Shown here: piece after piece, positions 1-9,985 of the stretch
Layout: each line of letters opens with the position of its first letter
Numbering within the stretch: the stretch's first letter is position 1
Assembly: GCA_014529385.2 (NCBI GenBank)
Contig: CM043959.1
Location: 1,768,358-1,832,357 of the forward strand
Source of the DNA: Adiantum capillus-veneris
Taxonomy: Eukaryota; Streptophyta; Polypodiopsida; Polypodiales; Pteridaceae
Reading direction: 5' to 3'
DNA length: 64,000 nt
Made by a program: the position numbers and the translations under genes
Notes under the pieces: model-generated
Database searches by the model: none
Told to the model about the DNA's origin: nothing
Seen by the model: only the letters and a program-made list of their open reading frames with translations

Positions 1-455
1 TTATCAAATAGTATTGTCATCAACTAAATGCCTGCCAAAACAAACAGTCACAAGGTCAGGCACCTTTGTGTGCCTTCAGAGATCAGCTTGACATCAGACC
101 TCACAAAATCCACCCTAACAACAATCCAAATGCAACATTCAGAACTTAGACCTTTCAAACTAAACTTAAAATGTAGGTCACTTTTTACTGGACGTAAAAG
201 AAGAGGGACTCAATTTCAAAATGGACATGAGGACTTAAAATACAGCAGGACATTGACAATCGAACACATGAGCAAAGAAGCTCACTATCAGCAAAAACTA
301 AAATTTGGATCTCACCTTCTCCACAGCACCGGATACATCAGTCCGCACGTCAAGAGTCACCTAAATAACAAAGGAATCTTAAGACCAGTAAAAATTTACT
401 TCAAAACAAAAAAAGATAAATATTCTCCGAGGAACTTTCAAGCCTGGTTATGAAC

Positions 456-511
456 CTTATCCGTCTCAATCTGCATAAGAACATCACCCGCATTCACGTG
501 ATCTCCAGGCT
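456..511 (-). CDS. Lipoyl-domain exon of a 2-oxo acid dehydrogenase E2 (probable dihydrolipoamide succinyltransferase), partial
   Basis: Read on the minus strand, the 56 nt complete a Lys codon and then encode PGDHVNAGDVLMQIETDK. This is the lipoyl-bearing turn of E2 subunits, with the ETDK motif whose Lys carries lipoate. The exon is preceded by a pyrimidine-rich stretch ending in GCAG (acceptor at 512-515) and followed by AAG/GT (donor at 454-455). An exon end directly after ETDK seems reasonable for a spliced E2 gene. E2 subunits act in mitochondrial (or plastid) 2-oxo acid dehydrogenase complexes, passing acyl groups on the swinging lipoyl arm. I could not find the flanking exons: the GES-type strand before it and the catalytic acyltransferase domain are not visible, so either the introns are long or this is an isolated fragment. 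The GDVL wording leaves open a pyruvate-dehydrogenase E2. The match is seen directly; the splice sites are inferred. Confidence 0.5.
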
Positions 512-2469
512 CTGCAAAATTAGAGGCACCATAAGTGACAAAAATATACACAAGGGAATAATTGAATTAGGGCTTTTTATTAAGAAAACAAGCAAACTTT
601 ATAAGTGACAGATGATACACAGATACAAATTTCAATGAAAGCTTAAACACACGCCTGTCTTAATGACAAAAATTCACCACAATTTGAGTAACAACTAAAC
701 ATGGACTGATCACCTGATTCCAAGGCTTAATCAAGGCTAATAAGAGTACACCAAAAAAAACATGTATGATTCCTAAAATGAGTGAAAAGATGGTGCTGTA
801 TATATGTATGAAAAAATGAGGTAGATGAGCAGAAAAAAATACGATAAACGTATTTTCAGGTGGGTGAGTACATATACGGCATCTGAACTTGTGCACATGG
901 ACAAGAGGTGGAGTAATTTGTAAACGCAAGGGAGGTAGCGTAGGGATGTTGCTAGCGCATGAGTTAATTGTAATAACACAAGGGGAAAACCTTAACCTTA
1001 GCGCAAACCTAGGAATGATTCATTCCTGCTAGGAACTTCTTTAGACTTTACAGGGCAAGCCATACCATTGTCACAACAAGCCAGGTAGAGTTTAAAGGAT
1101 GGAGAATGCATCATCTCTCCTAGACGTATACAAAGTGGATGATGTGAGGTGAATTGTATGCTGAACTTCTTAGCACTTAGAAAGCCCACTCCTCGTCCTT
1201 ACTTGCTTTTGACAACGTAAGCTCCTTTGGTATTACAAGATGTACACTTTCTTGTTAAGTCTTATATATATACCTAGATGAATACAGGATAAGCCCAGAT
1301 TCACCCTTAAAAGGAAAGTGCAAGGTATAGACCCATGGTAGTCACCCACAAGACAATATAACCATCAACTCCATCATGCATAGTATTGACTAAATACCAC
1401 AACATCCCCACTAGCGTCGTCAGTGCCCAATAGTGGGTGTAGAACTAGGTACTAACATATGCTCCCAAACACAACACACACCACACACACACACACACAT
1501 GAGCATACATCAACACAAAGTTCAGCACACTGAGTTTCTGTCATGACTCCGGAGATCAAGGGCAGACTCAGCCATAATGAAGCCTTACACTTTCTTGTTA
1601 AGTCTTGTTTATTCCAGAAATGGAGCCTCAGCTTCGGTCAATGTCAGAGAGGGGTAGCCTCATGAGAGTTGCGATCAAGCTAGGAAGAGGAAAATACTCT
1701 TAATTAGAGCAGCTACTGTAATATTTTCTCCTATATTATTATTATATGAAGATGTGCTGACATAGAGATATCTCATGGTTTTTTCAAGCCAAATAATTCA
1801 ATAACAAAGTGATTCTGGATACCTTACTAGTCATACCAAAAATTCTCTCTAGGGATTCCCATGCTTCCTGAGTTGTAACTTATAAGAAAATTGCCAATAT
1901 GAGGCATAAACACATCTTGAAGACCCTCCCCTATAATCTTGAAAGCCTTGAGGTAACTTTCTTCACAGCTTGCCAATCTCTTGTACTCAACCAAGTGCCA
2001 TCCTTAGCAACTATCACATCCCATATGTCACAAAAGTTATGACGTCGCACATAACCCACCAGCCCAGACCGTGAAAGAGAGAGAGAGATCGCAGACGAAT
2101 CGTTGCGAAACGAATAACGAGAACTGGGGAAAAAAGGAGGCGTAGCGGATTTACACTCAACGGAAGGACGAACATGGCCAAAGGCATCGACAAATGCATT
2201 TTTTCATTAGCTAAACTTTTGCCCTATCTAGACTTGTTTTTTATTTGTATATAACTGATAGAGGCCTTAAGCACACATTTGACCATTTTTTTAATATCAT
2301 GTCTCTATTTTACCTTTCCTTGTATGATTTATTAAACTCGGTGCTTTTTGATCCTTAGTTGTTCTGAAAAATGGAAAAAAAGATATAAAACAAAGTTTTA
2401 TTTAAGTAGTTTTTGCCTCCTTTTGCTTTTCGTGGCCAGCAGTATGGGTTTACCTGGCGTGGCACCCAT
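512..2469. other. Non-coding stretch, no gene recognised
   Basis: Only short, unconvincing open frames occur here. A (CA)n run lies near 1473-1499 and an AT run near 1263-1272. If the exon at 456-511 belongs to a live gene on the minus strand, this stretch would be intron or upstream sequence, but no further E2-like exon could be read. Confidence 0.5.
1243..1606. repeat. Pair of identical 21-bp direct repeats (1243-1263 and 1586-1606)
   Basis: The same 21 bases, beginning TACACTTTCTTG and ending AAGTCTT, occur at both positions, 343 bp apart. Flanking sequence does not match beyond the repeat. Its origin is unknown; it could be a footprint of a duplication or of an old insertion. Confidence 0.6.
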
Positions 2470-3088
2470 TGTTACAGGTTTGGACACTCCAAGCAAGAAA
2501 TCAATAGCAACACACAAATGGAAATTGCAAACAACTGAATTAAACTTGCACAAAGAGAGAGAGAGAGAGTCAACACAGAACGGTGGAGTTTCATTCCCAA
2601 ATGCACTCGCCCCAAGGACTGGCGCCCCTTCCGGTATTTCTTTATTGATTGTGCATCACAAAGGTACAACTCCCGAGGGTCCAACTCTCCGCAACTCCGC
2701 ATCCAAAAGCCCTCAGAGAGTGGCACCAAGAGTTCTTATAAACTATCACAAGGGATGCCCAAAAGTGATGCCCCAAAAGCATCAAATTCAAAAGCTACTA
2801 GCCCCAAAAGCTTTCATACCCAAAAACTAGCGCTAACAATAAGTTCCATGATTTGCGCGGGTGTCTGTATTGGACTACCACATCAGTAGTTGTTTCCGCA
2901 ATTTGCGGAGATATCCGTACAGTGTACGGATTTCCGTACGTGTACACTGTACATGTCAGCAGTTGTCCATGTTTCTTTTGGCTGGCCATCATTAGTTTTT
3001 AGGTTTTAGGCGGTTCTTCCAAGTTAGGTAGGGGTTCGGTTTAGAAACCCTAACCCCCATCGTATCCTTAGGCTGCAAACTTGTGACA
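2470..3088 (-). mobile_element. Ty3/gypsy LTR (element A), 3' LTR
   Basis: The block begins TGTTACAGG and ends TTGTGACA, so it has TG...CA ends. It shares the family signature seen in LTRs B, C and D: TTGGACACTCCAAG near the start, a segment around GACTGGCGCCCCTT with GGTATTTCTTT, and the ACAAGGGATGC block. A pyrimidine tract CACCCCCCTCTTGAAA follows directly; on the minus strand this is a polypurine tract, so this is the 3' LTR of a minus-strand element. It is 619 bp long and more diverged than the others, with a unique portion at about 2830-3060. Confidence 0.75.
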
Positions 3089-3276
3089 CACCCCCCTCTT
3101 GAAAAAATTGTACTTGCCCTCAATTACGCTTGCAAAACAGACATGGGACAAAAAATAGATTAGTAGACACTGACTCTATGAACCGATGCACAAGATTGCA
3201 CTCGTCCAATTGCATAAAGGCATCAGTCACTGATCAAGATTTTCGTGGAGGGTCCTTGAACAGAGGAGAGAGATGA
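3089..3276 (-). mobile_element. 3' internal fragment of Ty3/gypsy element A
   Basis: It starts with the polypurine tract (minus strand) and continues with sequence related to the region after the PPT of elements B and C (TTACGC, TGCAAAAC, TTAGTAGACA). It stops abruptly at about 3276, where sequence of LTR B begins mid-LTR. This is a truncated remnant fused to element B. Confidence 0.6.
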
Positions 3277-3589
3277 GCAGACCCTCACCACTTATTTAAA
3301 GGTTACAAGGGATGCCCAAAAGCAGAGCCCCAAAAGCTTGAAAGCAAAAGCAGATTCTCTCTCTCTCTCAATGAGAGCCAATAAAAAGCAAGTTCTCTTT
3401 TTTCCAAATCATAGCAAAAAGCTGAGATTTGTGTCGCTCAAAATTTAACAAAAATTAAAAAAATTAAATAACCTCCGTGATTTCCGGAAATTAGGGTTTT
3501 TGGCAAAAATTAGGGTTTGCAGGAATTTTCAGGTTTCTGGCAGAAATTAAGGTTTCTGCTGTCCGTAGCCACGTCATCACTTTGTGACA
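3277..3589 (-). repeat. Truncated 3' LTR of element B
   Basis: It matches 8149-8444 closely, from the AGACCCTCACCACTTATTT segment to the terminal CATCACTTTGTGACA. The outer part of the LTR is missing because the junction with element A falls inside it. Confidence 0.8.
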
Positions 3590-3605
3590 TACCCCCCTCT
3601 TGAAA
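3590..3605 (-). promoter_or_regulatory. Polypurine tract of element B
   Basis: Plus-strand TACCCCCCTCTTGAAA immediately follows the LTR end TGTGACA. On the element strand it is a purine run, the primer for plus-strand DNA synthesis. The same tract is beside LTR C (9535-9550), and a near copy is beside LTR A. Confidence 0.8.
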
Positions 3606-4056
3606 GCATTGTAATCGACCGCGATTACGCATGCAAAACTGACAAAAGCCATAAAACGTCTTAGTAGACATTGATTGTTAGTACCTACGTACTAGGAAAA
3701 CACATCTAGCACATGTACAAAATCGACAATCACATCTCACGACATCACAGGACATCACCAAACATCACAGGACATCACATGACATTCAACATTCATTCGG
3801 ATCTTAGACCATGATTTATCGGCAATGTAGCTAGCAATCACATCTAGGTCCAATCGGGACCTCATCGATGTCCGATTGACTAACCCCTATTGCAACCATG
3901 TCTGTTCGAGATCAAGTAGACCAAAATGCTGCAATCATTTCGTCTATCAGTTCCTGCACTCAAAAGAAGTGAAGAAACAAATCAGTATCATTATCACGAA
4001 TTCCATTTCATAAAGTCATCCAGCAGAATACTGTCAGCTATCAGTATCCCTGAAGC

Positions 4057-4521
4057 TCAAAGAGACATCAGTGACTTTAGTATCAAAATCGAGGCATCTG
4101 TTGACAAAGGAGCGGAGTGACTCCGCTCTTGTGCATCCCATTGCACCAGATCTCCGGCCCAGCTAAATTCTGGGTTCCGTTTGGAGTAGACATCGAGGTA
4201 AAGTTTCACAATCTGAGGAGTATCTGCTAGGTCCTCCTCCTCCATCCACTTCGCATCAAATGCAGGAAAGTTCTTGAAGTTAACCAAGAACCGCCTTCGG
4301 ACTTTAACTTTCTTCGTATCCTTATGTGCCAAAATCTGTTCAGGAACAAGAATCTCCTTGTTTTCTTCCACTTCGGGTTGCTCATCAAGCACATCACCCT
4401 TAACAAGTTTCAAGAGACTCACATGCAATGCATGGTGAATCCTCCAAGTATCCGGCAGTTTCAATCGAAAGGAGACATCATTTATCTTGTCAGTGATCTG
4501 GAAAGGTCCATAGTATCGCAT
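4057..4521 (-). pseudogene. Integrase C-terminus with chromodomain (element B)
   Basis: An open frame of 154 codons. The N-terminal part reads RYYGPFQITDKI then LPDTWRIHHALHVSLLK, the conserved C-terminal integrase block of Ty3/gypsy. Residues of about 75-115 read RRRFLVNFKNFP then KWMEEEDL, the aromatic and acidic core of a chromodomain. Such domains direct chromovirus integration to heterochromatin marks. It lies downstream of the integrase core (4738-5127) in the same frame but separated by stops. The chromodomain looks whole; the polyprotein it belonged to is broken. Confidence 0.8.
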
Positions 4522-4737
4522 ACTAAGCTTTGAAAAAAAAGCCTCTCCTTTCCTTTTTTTCTTTCATAGGCGTGCCTTCTCAAAACGTAAGAGCACCCAA
4601 TCATCCTCCTTCAATTTCAAATCGCGACGATCGCAATCCGCTGCCTTTTTCTGTCGTTCTTCAGACTCCTGCAAAGTTTCGCGAACCTTGGCAAAAGCCA
4701 TATCCAAATCTCGCGAATATTCATCCGCTTCAAATAT

Positions 4738-5127
4738 CTAATCTTTCGTGCTCAGGAAGGATGGAACCTTCGCAGCACTTTCAACAATCTCACATGGCGT
4801 CTTCCCCGTCGAAGAGTGTATCGTGTTATTGTAGGCAAATTCCACCAAAGGTAAGTTCTTTTCCCATTGAATCTTCTGATCCGAGATACAAGACTTCAAT
4901 AAATCGAAAATCACTGAATTGGCAATCTCAGATTGCCTGTCAGTCTGCAAGTGGAACGATGACGAGAACTGCAACCGTGTGCCAATGTTCTCCCAAATTG
5001 CCTTCCAAAACAAACTCATAAATCTGGGGTCTCTGTCGGAGACAATCGTCTCAGACATGCCATGTAATCGGAAAATCATCGTGATCATTCTGTGTTCTCG
5101 GGAGATAAAAAATGAAATCCATTTCAA
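4738..5127 (-). pseudogene. Integrase catalytic core, second half (element B)
   Basis: A frame of 129 codons containing SETIVSDRDPRF (second catalytic Asp), FHLQTDRQSE (catalytic Glu region, where families usually have TDGQTE) and LVEFAYNN..HSSTGKTP. The first catalytic Asp (NIEMDFI) lies in the neighbouring frame at about 5100-5130, so a frameshift splits the DDE triad. The retroviral-type integrase would have inserted the cDNA. Confidence 0.8.
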
Positions 5128-6178
5128 TATTTTCCCAAGGGCGGGTGGGTATGGGTAAAGGCTTTAACAATCCCTGTGTCTTATGCCTGACAAAATTGAC
5201 CTTCTGGCATACTAAGCAACTGCGCACAAACTCTTCCACATCCTTTTTGAGTCTCGGCCCAAAGAAGTATCTCTCTATCCCCTTCATGGTGGTAGCAATG
5301 CCGCGGTGACTCGTAAACGGTGGATAGTGGCATTCAATCATAACCTTTTCCCTCAACGGTTGTGTAACGCACAACATAGTCTTTTTCATCAAGTAGCCTT
5401 CCCGAAGGGAGTATCCAGCTACTGTCTCCCCATCCCGTATCCATGTGAAAATATCTGCAAAATCAGTATCTGTGGCATACTGATCGACCATATCCTCGAA
5501 GCTCCTATGATGTATCGCGGAAATAGCCTGAATCAACGGCTTCCGAGACAAAGCATCTGCCACCACATTCTCCTGTCCCTCCTCCAGGACAATCTGGAAG
5601 TGAAACTGTGACAAGATGTTCGCCCACCGCATCTGCTTTTCCGAAAGTTGCTTCTGTGACAAGAAGTAGCCCAAACTCTGATGGTCTGTAAAGACCGTAA
5701 AATCCGCTCCGAGTAGGTAATGTCGCCACTGAGTAAAAGCATGGATCACTGTCAAAAGCTCTTTCTTATATATTTGTGCTGTCATCTCCGGCCTAGAGAA
5801 CAATCGGCTCTCGTAAGCAATGACATGGTCTTCTTGCATCAAGAACGCACCCAGACTACGACCACAAGCATCACAATTTACTTCAAATGACTTTTGCAAG
5901 TCCGGCAAAGTCAAAACTGGTCTCGTAGTCAATTTCTTGTTCAGTGTCTGAAAGGCAGTCACCTCTGTGGATCCCCACGAGAAAGGGACTCCTTTCTGTA
6001 TCAAGATATGCAAAGGGGAAGCAACCTCTACAAACTTTTGTATGAACCGCCTGTAGTACGAACACAGTCCCAAGAAGCTTTCAACTTCATGGACATTCTT
6101 CAAATCAGGCCAATCATGTATAGTCTCTATCTTGGCCGAATCCACTTGCACTCCTGCTGCTGAGACAAAGTGTCCCAT
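5128..6178 (-). pseudogene. RT thumb, RNase H and integrase zinc-binding region (element B)
   Basis: One long frame. Its N-terminal part reads GHFVSAAGVQVDSAKIETI and FLGLCSYYRRFI (RT connection). RNase H follows with CDACGRSLGAFL, YKKELLTVIHAF and FTDHQSL, then DALSRKPL. The integrase HHCC zinc domain follows, with HRGI and CLVCQ. The frame continues to WENIEMDFI. Against element C this copy is more complete here. Confidence 0.85.
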
Positions 6179-6759
6179 AAAGTGTATCTCTAAAGCAGAT
6201 GATCTCTGTGTTCTGTCTCATTCTTGGAGAAAACAATGATATCATCAAAGAAAGTGACAACAAATAGCCTGTGCTCTTGAAAAAATCCTGTCCATCATCC
6301 AATTAAATGTCGCAGGAGCATTGGTTAAACCAAAAGGCATCACCAAAACTCAAATAACCCAAAAGTCGTCCGAAAAGCTATCTTGTAGACGTCTTCCGCC
6401 GCGATTCGGATCTGGTGATATCCACTCTTTAGGTCAATCCTGGTATAGCATGAGGATCCCTGTAACCTGTCGAGTATATCATCGATACTAGGAATCGGAA
6501 ATCTGTTCTTGATGGTGATTTTGTTGAGAGCTCTATAATCGATGCACATTCTCCGAGATCCGTCTTTCTTCAAATCCAACAACAGTGGAGAGTAGTACGG
6601 TGAAGTACTAGGCTGGACAAGACCCTTTTCCAAGAGGTCTTTCAATTGGTTCATAATCTTTTCAATCTGTACTCGGCTCACACGATAAGGTGGCCGGTTC
6701 GGTGACGTGCTTCCAGGTATCAGGTCAATGGTCTGATCTTCAGGCCCTGTATTAAGCAA
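6179..6759 (-). pseudogene. Reverse transcriptase fingers/palm (element B)
   Basis: The frame 6340-6759 gives [34 protein letters not shown] and IDLKSGYHQIRI, the standard Ty3/gypsy RT blocks 1-4. Just downstream, in another frame near 6230-6250, FFDDIIVFSKNE supplies the catalytic F-x-DD box. The break between the two is a frameshift with stops, so RT could not be made in one piece. The loss appears degenerative, not regulatory. Confidence 0.8.
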
Positions 6760-6859
6760 TCGGCATTAGTGTGGAGAAAAATCTTGGCATTCTTTTGTTC
6801 AAGTCAAAACATATTCAACCTTTTTCCATCGTTCAGTTCTCTCCCAAAAGAAAGAAACT

Positions 6860-7147
6860 GAAGTTCATCAAGTACAATCTCTGAGCCCTTCATTCATCAA
6901 AGTCGCTTTCTCGGCCCGGTAGTCAACCACGGCGTAGATCTGGTGGTACCAAGGGATTCAGAGTAGAACGTCACTCTGATGTCCTGAACACCCCTGTCAT
7001 TGCAAACGAAGTTTGCCAATGCTCGGTGTAATGGCAACATCCCATCCGGGTGCCAGTCGAACTACCTCCGCTTGTGGCGTCAGTTTGTCGGGCGTAATTC
7101 CAATTCGAGCCACCAATTCCAAGTGAAAAGAAGTTTGCCTTGGCTCC
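6860..7147 (-). pseudogene. Retropepsin-like protease remnant (element B)
   Basis: The segment is collinear with the protease frame of element C (11610-12173) but carries stops and frameshifts. It joins directly to the acidic/basic part of gag at about 7145, which is an internal deletion relative to C that removed the gag centre and zinc knuckle. Confidence 0.6.
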
Positions 7148-7839
7148 TTAAAAAGAGCTTCCTAATCCTTCACTTTGCCCCAAAAGCGGCAAAGTTTGTA
7201 CTGTCAGTCTCTGGGCGAGATTTAGACTTCTTTGCCTTTCTCTTGCCCTTTCCGAAGCGTTGCTTCTTTCTTCGCTTTTTACCTTTTCTGTCTTCTTCGC
7301 TCGAATCCGAGGAGCTAGAAGAACTGTCAGAAGAAGAAGAAAAAGAAAAACTCGGTACTCCTTCAAATCGAACACGCTTCTTCTGTTTCTTTGCCTTGTC
7401 AAATGTTGACTGACGACCCAAATAACCTAGAAAGTCAGTGATTTTCTTTTGCTTTTTGCCATGCTTTTTGGCTTTCTTCTGTGCGCCAAAAAGCTAAGCA
7501 GTCCGTGCATTAACCACCTCTTCTAATTCCTTCTCTGAATATTGTTTGGGATCAGAAGGTTTCTTGAAAGCAGATTTCGGGGGTGGTGTAGTGGTTTTCT
7601 GCCACTGCTCATGCACTTCCTGAAAAGAGGTCTCGCTCATATATTTTTGCAAATTTTGGGTCCTTCGCAAAATTGAGCATCATCTTTGTTGCATCGCCGA
7701 TCAATTGACGACGCTCCATCTCTTGTCTCTCCGCCTGAGTAGGCCAAGGCGGGCCATACTCTCTGCCTAAATCTTCGTTGTGATCTTAGCCCGCATCTCT
7801 AGATGCAGAGGGAGTCGACTGATCCTTGCGTGAAGACAT
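7148..7839 (-). pseudogene. Gag remnant (element B)
   Basis: The start codon region at 7837-7839 matches the start in copies C and D (MxSxKDQSTPSAS-like). Downstream are WPTQAERQEMERRQLIGDAT and NFAKDPK, then KKQKKRVRFEG, a Ser/Asp/Glu-rich run and a Lys/Arg-rich run. Stops and frameshifts interrupt it. The family's gag has an acidic low-complexity hinge between helical and nucleic-acid-binding parts; here everything after the hinge is deleted. Confidence 0.7.
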
Positions 7840-7897
7840 AGGAGCCGCTGAAAAAAAAATTGGGGATCGGATTTCCCGTAGAAGAGAAATCGGCCGC

Positions 7898-7909
7898 GCT
7901 CTGATACCA
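7898..7909 (-). promoter_or_regulatory. Primer binding site, initiator-Met tRNA type (element B)
   Basis: On the minus strand it reads TGGTATCAGAGC, one nucleotide inside the 5' LTR end at 7911. This is the standard plant iMet-tRNA primer complement. It fixes element orientation and the LTR boundary. Confidence 0.9.
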
Positions 7910-7910
7910 C

Positions 7911-8444
7911 TGTAAGAGACTTGGACACTCCAAGTCAAGAATCAATCGCGACAGCACCAAATAACCACTTCAAACAATTCACAGATCACAATAGATTTGC
8001 ACTGGCCCGGCGGAGTTCCGTGCCTGGAGATATTGGCCCCAAAGACTGGCGCCCCTTTCGGTATTTCTTTTTGTATTAATCAATCTTCAAAGTACAAGAG
8101 AGCCGTTAGGGTTTCACTCTCAGACTCTGCGTCTAGATGCTCTGAGAAGTGAGACCCTCACCACTTATTTAAAGGTTACAAGGGATGCCCAAAAGTAGAG
8201 CCCCAAAAGCTTGAAAGCAAAAGCAGATTCTCTCTCTCTCAATGAAAAAGCAAGTTCTCTTTTTCCAAAATCATAGCAAAAAGCTGAGATTTGCGTCACT
8301 CAAAATTTCACCCAAAAAAAAAAAAAACTCCGCGATTTCTGGAAATTAGGGTTTTTGGCAAAAATTAGGGTTTGCAGGAATTTTAAGGTTTCTGGCAGAA
8401 ATTAGGGTTTTTGCTGTCCGTAGCCACGTCATCACTTTGTGACA
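7911..8444 (-). repeat. 5' LTR of element B
   Basis: It has TG...CA ends (TGTAAGAGACTTGG to TTTGTGACA), length 534 bp. It contains a TATA-like TTTAAATAAG on the minus strand (near 8160-8172), a plausible promoter. Several TTAGGGTTT-like words lie near its right end. The flanking bases on the right are CTTAC; the matching left copy is lost. Confidence 0.85.
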
Positions 8445-8928
8445 CTTACTCTAGAAGAAGAAGAAGGCAGTTTTAACGTCGTAGGAAACTATCCCAACAG
8501 ACCTTAAAGATCTAGCTGACGAGGAGTTGAACTCAAGACCTGTTAGAGGCACTTTCATGTCAAGGCCAAAAGGTCTAAAATAGCCTTAAAAATACAATTC
8601 TATGGGCTTACTATGAAAGCGGGCAAAGATGTAGCATCCTTAGTCAATAGGATGAAATCCATTTGTACTCAACTTACTTACATCAAATTCCCTGTCGATG
8701 AAGACAAGCTTTCCATTTTACTCAAAGTTGTGCCCGAAGACACTTACGACAAAATCATCACCGGTGATCGTCCTCCATGGAGAAGGATCCGCCACCAAGC
8801 TTAGTAGACTCTTGTCTTGGGCTCTGATGATGCAAAAACTCTTGTCTTGGGCTTTGATGAGCATATGCACATGTGGATACTTGACTCAAGTGCTTCTTTT
8901 CATGTAGCTCCACACAGAGAATGGTTCT
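8445..8928 (+). pseudogene. Ty1/copia gag remnant and start of protease
   Basis: A frame from 8613 reads MKAGKDVASLVNRMKSI and later KFPVDEDKLSILLKVVPEDTYD, the UBN2-type copia Gag. After a deletion that removed the zinc knuckle, a second frame gives MWILDSSASFHVAPHREWF, the copia protease start (usual D-S-G-A, here D-S-S-A). It is cut after Phe by Ty3 element C; the reading resumes at 14568 with SDYMGGNHGKV. The 5' LTR and gag N-terminus are absent. Confidence 0.8.
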
Positions 8929-9534
8929 TGTAACGGACTTGGACACTCCAAGTCAAGAATCTACCACGACAGCACCAAAAACCACTTCAAAAACAGTTCA
9001 GAGTTCACAATTTAATTCGACACATGCCCGGCGGAGTTCCGTGCCTAGAGATATTGGCCCCAAAGACTGGCGTCCCTTTCGGTATTTCTTTTTGTATTAA
9101 TCTGAGTTCAAAATACAAGAGTGCGGACAGGCGCTCACACTCAGACTCTACATCCAGATGCTCTGAGTTGTGAGAGGCTTGCTCACATATTTAAAGTTAC
9201 AAGGGATGCTAAAAGCAGAGCCCCAAAAGCTGAAAATCAAAAGCTTTCCAATAAAGCAAAGGCTCTTTCTCTCTCTTGCTTATAAAAATAAAGCAAGTGC
9301 CAAAAAGCTGTCCATGTTTAGCTTTTAAAAATAAAGCAGAAAAAGCTCTCTCTCTCTCTCTCTTTCTCCCAACTTGCGTAGAAAAGCAAGTCCGGCAGCT
9401 TTTTCGCATTTTACGCTGCAGCTAGCCAGTCAGCAAATCAGGGTTAGGGTTTCAGCAAAATTAGTGTTTCTGATTTTAGGGTTAGGTTTCAGCAGAATTA
9501 GGGTTTCGGGCAGCCGCGTCATCACTCTGTGACA
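8929..9534 (-). repeat. 3' LTR of element C
   Basis: 606 bp, TGTAACGGACTTGG to ACTCTGTGACA. It has a short CT run (about 9349-9364), while the partner LTR has a far longer one at the same site. Other differences from the partner are scattered substitutions and a segment present only in the right LTR (about 14418-14456). Confidence 0.9.
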
Positions 9535-9550
9535 TACCCCCCTCTTGAAA
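9535..9550 (-). promoter_or_regulatory. Polypurine tract of element C
   Basis: TACCCCCCTCTTGAAA on the plus strand, directly after the LTR; identical to that of element B. Confidence 0.8.
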
Positions 9551-9985
9551 GCATTGTAATCGCCCTCGATTACGCCTGCAAAACAGACAGAGGCCATAAA
9601 CTGTCTTAGCAGACACTCAGTGTTAGTACCTACGTACTAGGAACACACATCTAGCACATGTACCAATCGACAGTCACATCACACGACCTCATAGGACATC
9701 ACATGACATTCAACATTCATTCGGATCTTAGACCATGATTTATCGGCAATGTAGCTAGCAATCGCATCTAGATCCAATCGGGACCTCATCGATGCCCGAT
9801 TGACTAACCCCTATTGCAACCATGTCTATTCGAGATCAATTAGACCAAAATGCTGCAATCATTTCGTCTATCAGTTCCTGCACTTAAAAACAAGTCAAGA
9901 ACAAATCAGTTTCAGATTCAGAAATTCCATTTCATAAAGTAATACAGCAGAATATTGTCAGCTCTCAGTATCCCTGAAGCTCAAA
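9551..9985 (-). other. 3' untranslated internal region of element C
   Basis: Non-coding sequence between the PPT and the first pol remnant, closely matching 3606-4055 of element B, including the ACATCACAGGACATCAC-like short repeats (fewer copies here). Confidence 0.7.

Larger units (their letters stand above)
3277..8444 (-). mobile_element. Ty3/gypsy chromovirus element B (3' LTR truncated, internally deleted)
   Basis: Minus-strand order is 5' LTR 7911-8444, PBS 7898-7909, gag remnant, protease remnant, RT, RNase H, integrase, chromodomain, PPT 3590-3605, then a partial 3' LTR 3277-3589. The 3' LTR lacks about 220 bp of its outer part, so the left target duplication is gone. Gag is joined straight to protease, having lost the gag centre and zinc knuckle. 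Pol is spread over different frames with stops. The order PR-RT-RH-IN-chromodomain is that of chromoviruses. The copy is not autonomous, though it keeps more of RT and integrase than copy C. Confidence 0.85.

Noticed and set aside
28-453. 141-codon open frame on the plus strand
   Set aside because: No recognisable motif and no support; it runs opposite to the lipoyl exon and looks like intronic sequence.
1998-2200. Possible first exon with a transit peptide for the E2 gene (minus strand)
   Set aside because: Some Arg/Ser-rich, presequence-like residues, but no splice link to the lipoyl exon and no conserved E2 sequence.
3715-3785. Short ACATCACAGGACATCAC repeats considered as a CRISPR-like array
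   Set aside because: Units are about 12-16 bp with no spacers, in the 3' region of a plant retrotransposon; a small tandem repeat only.
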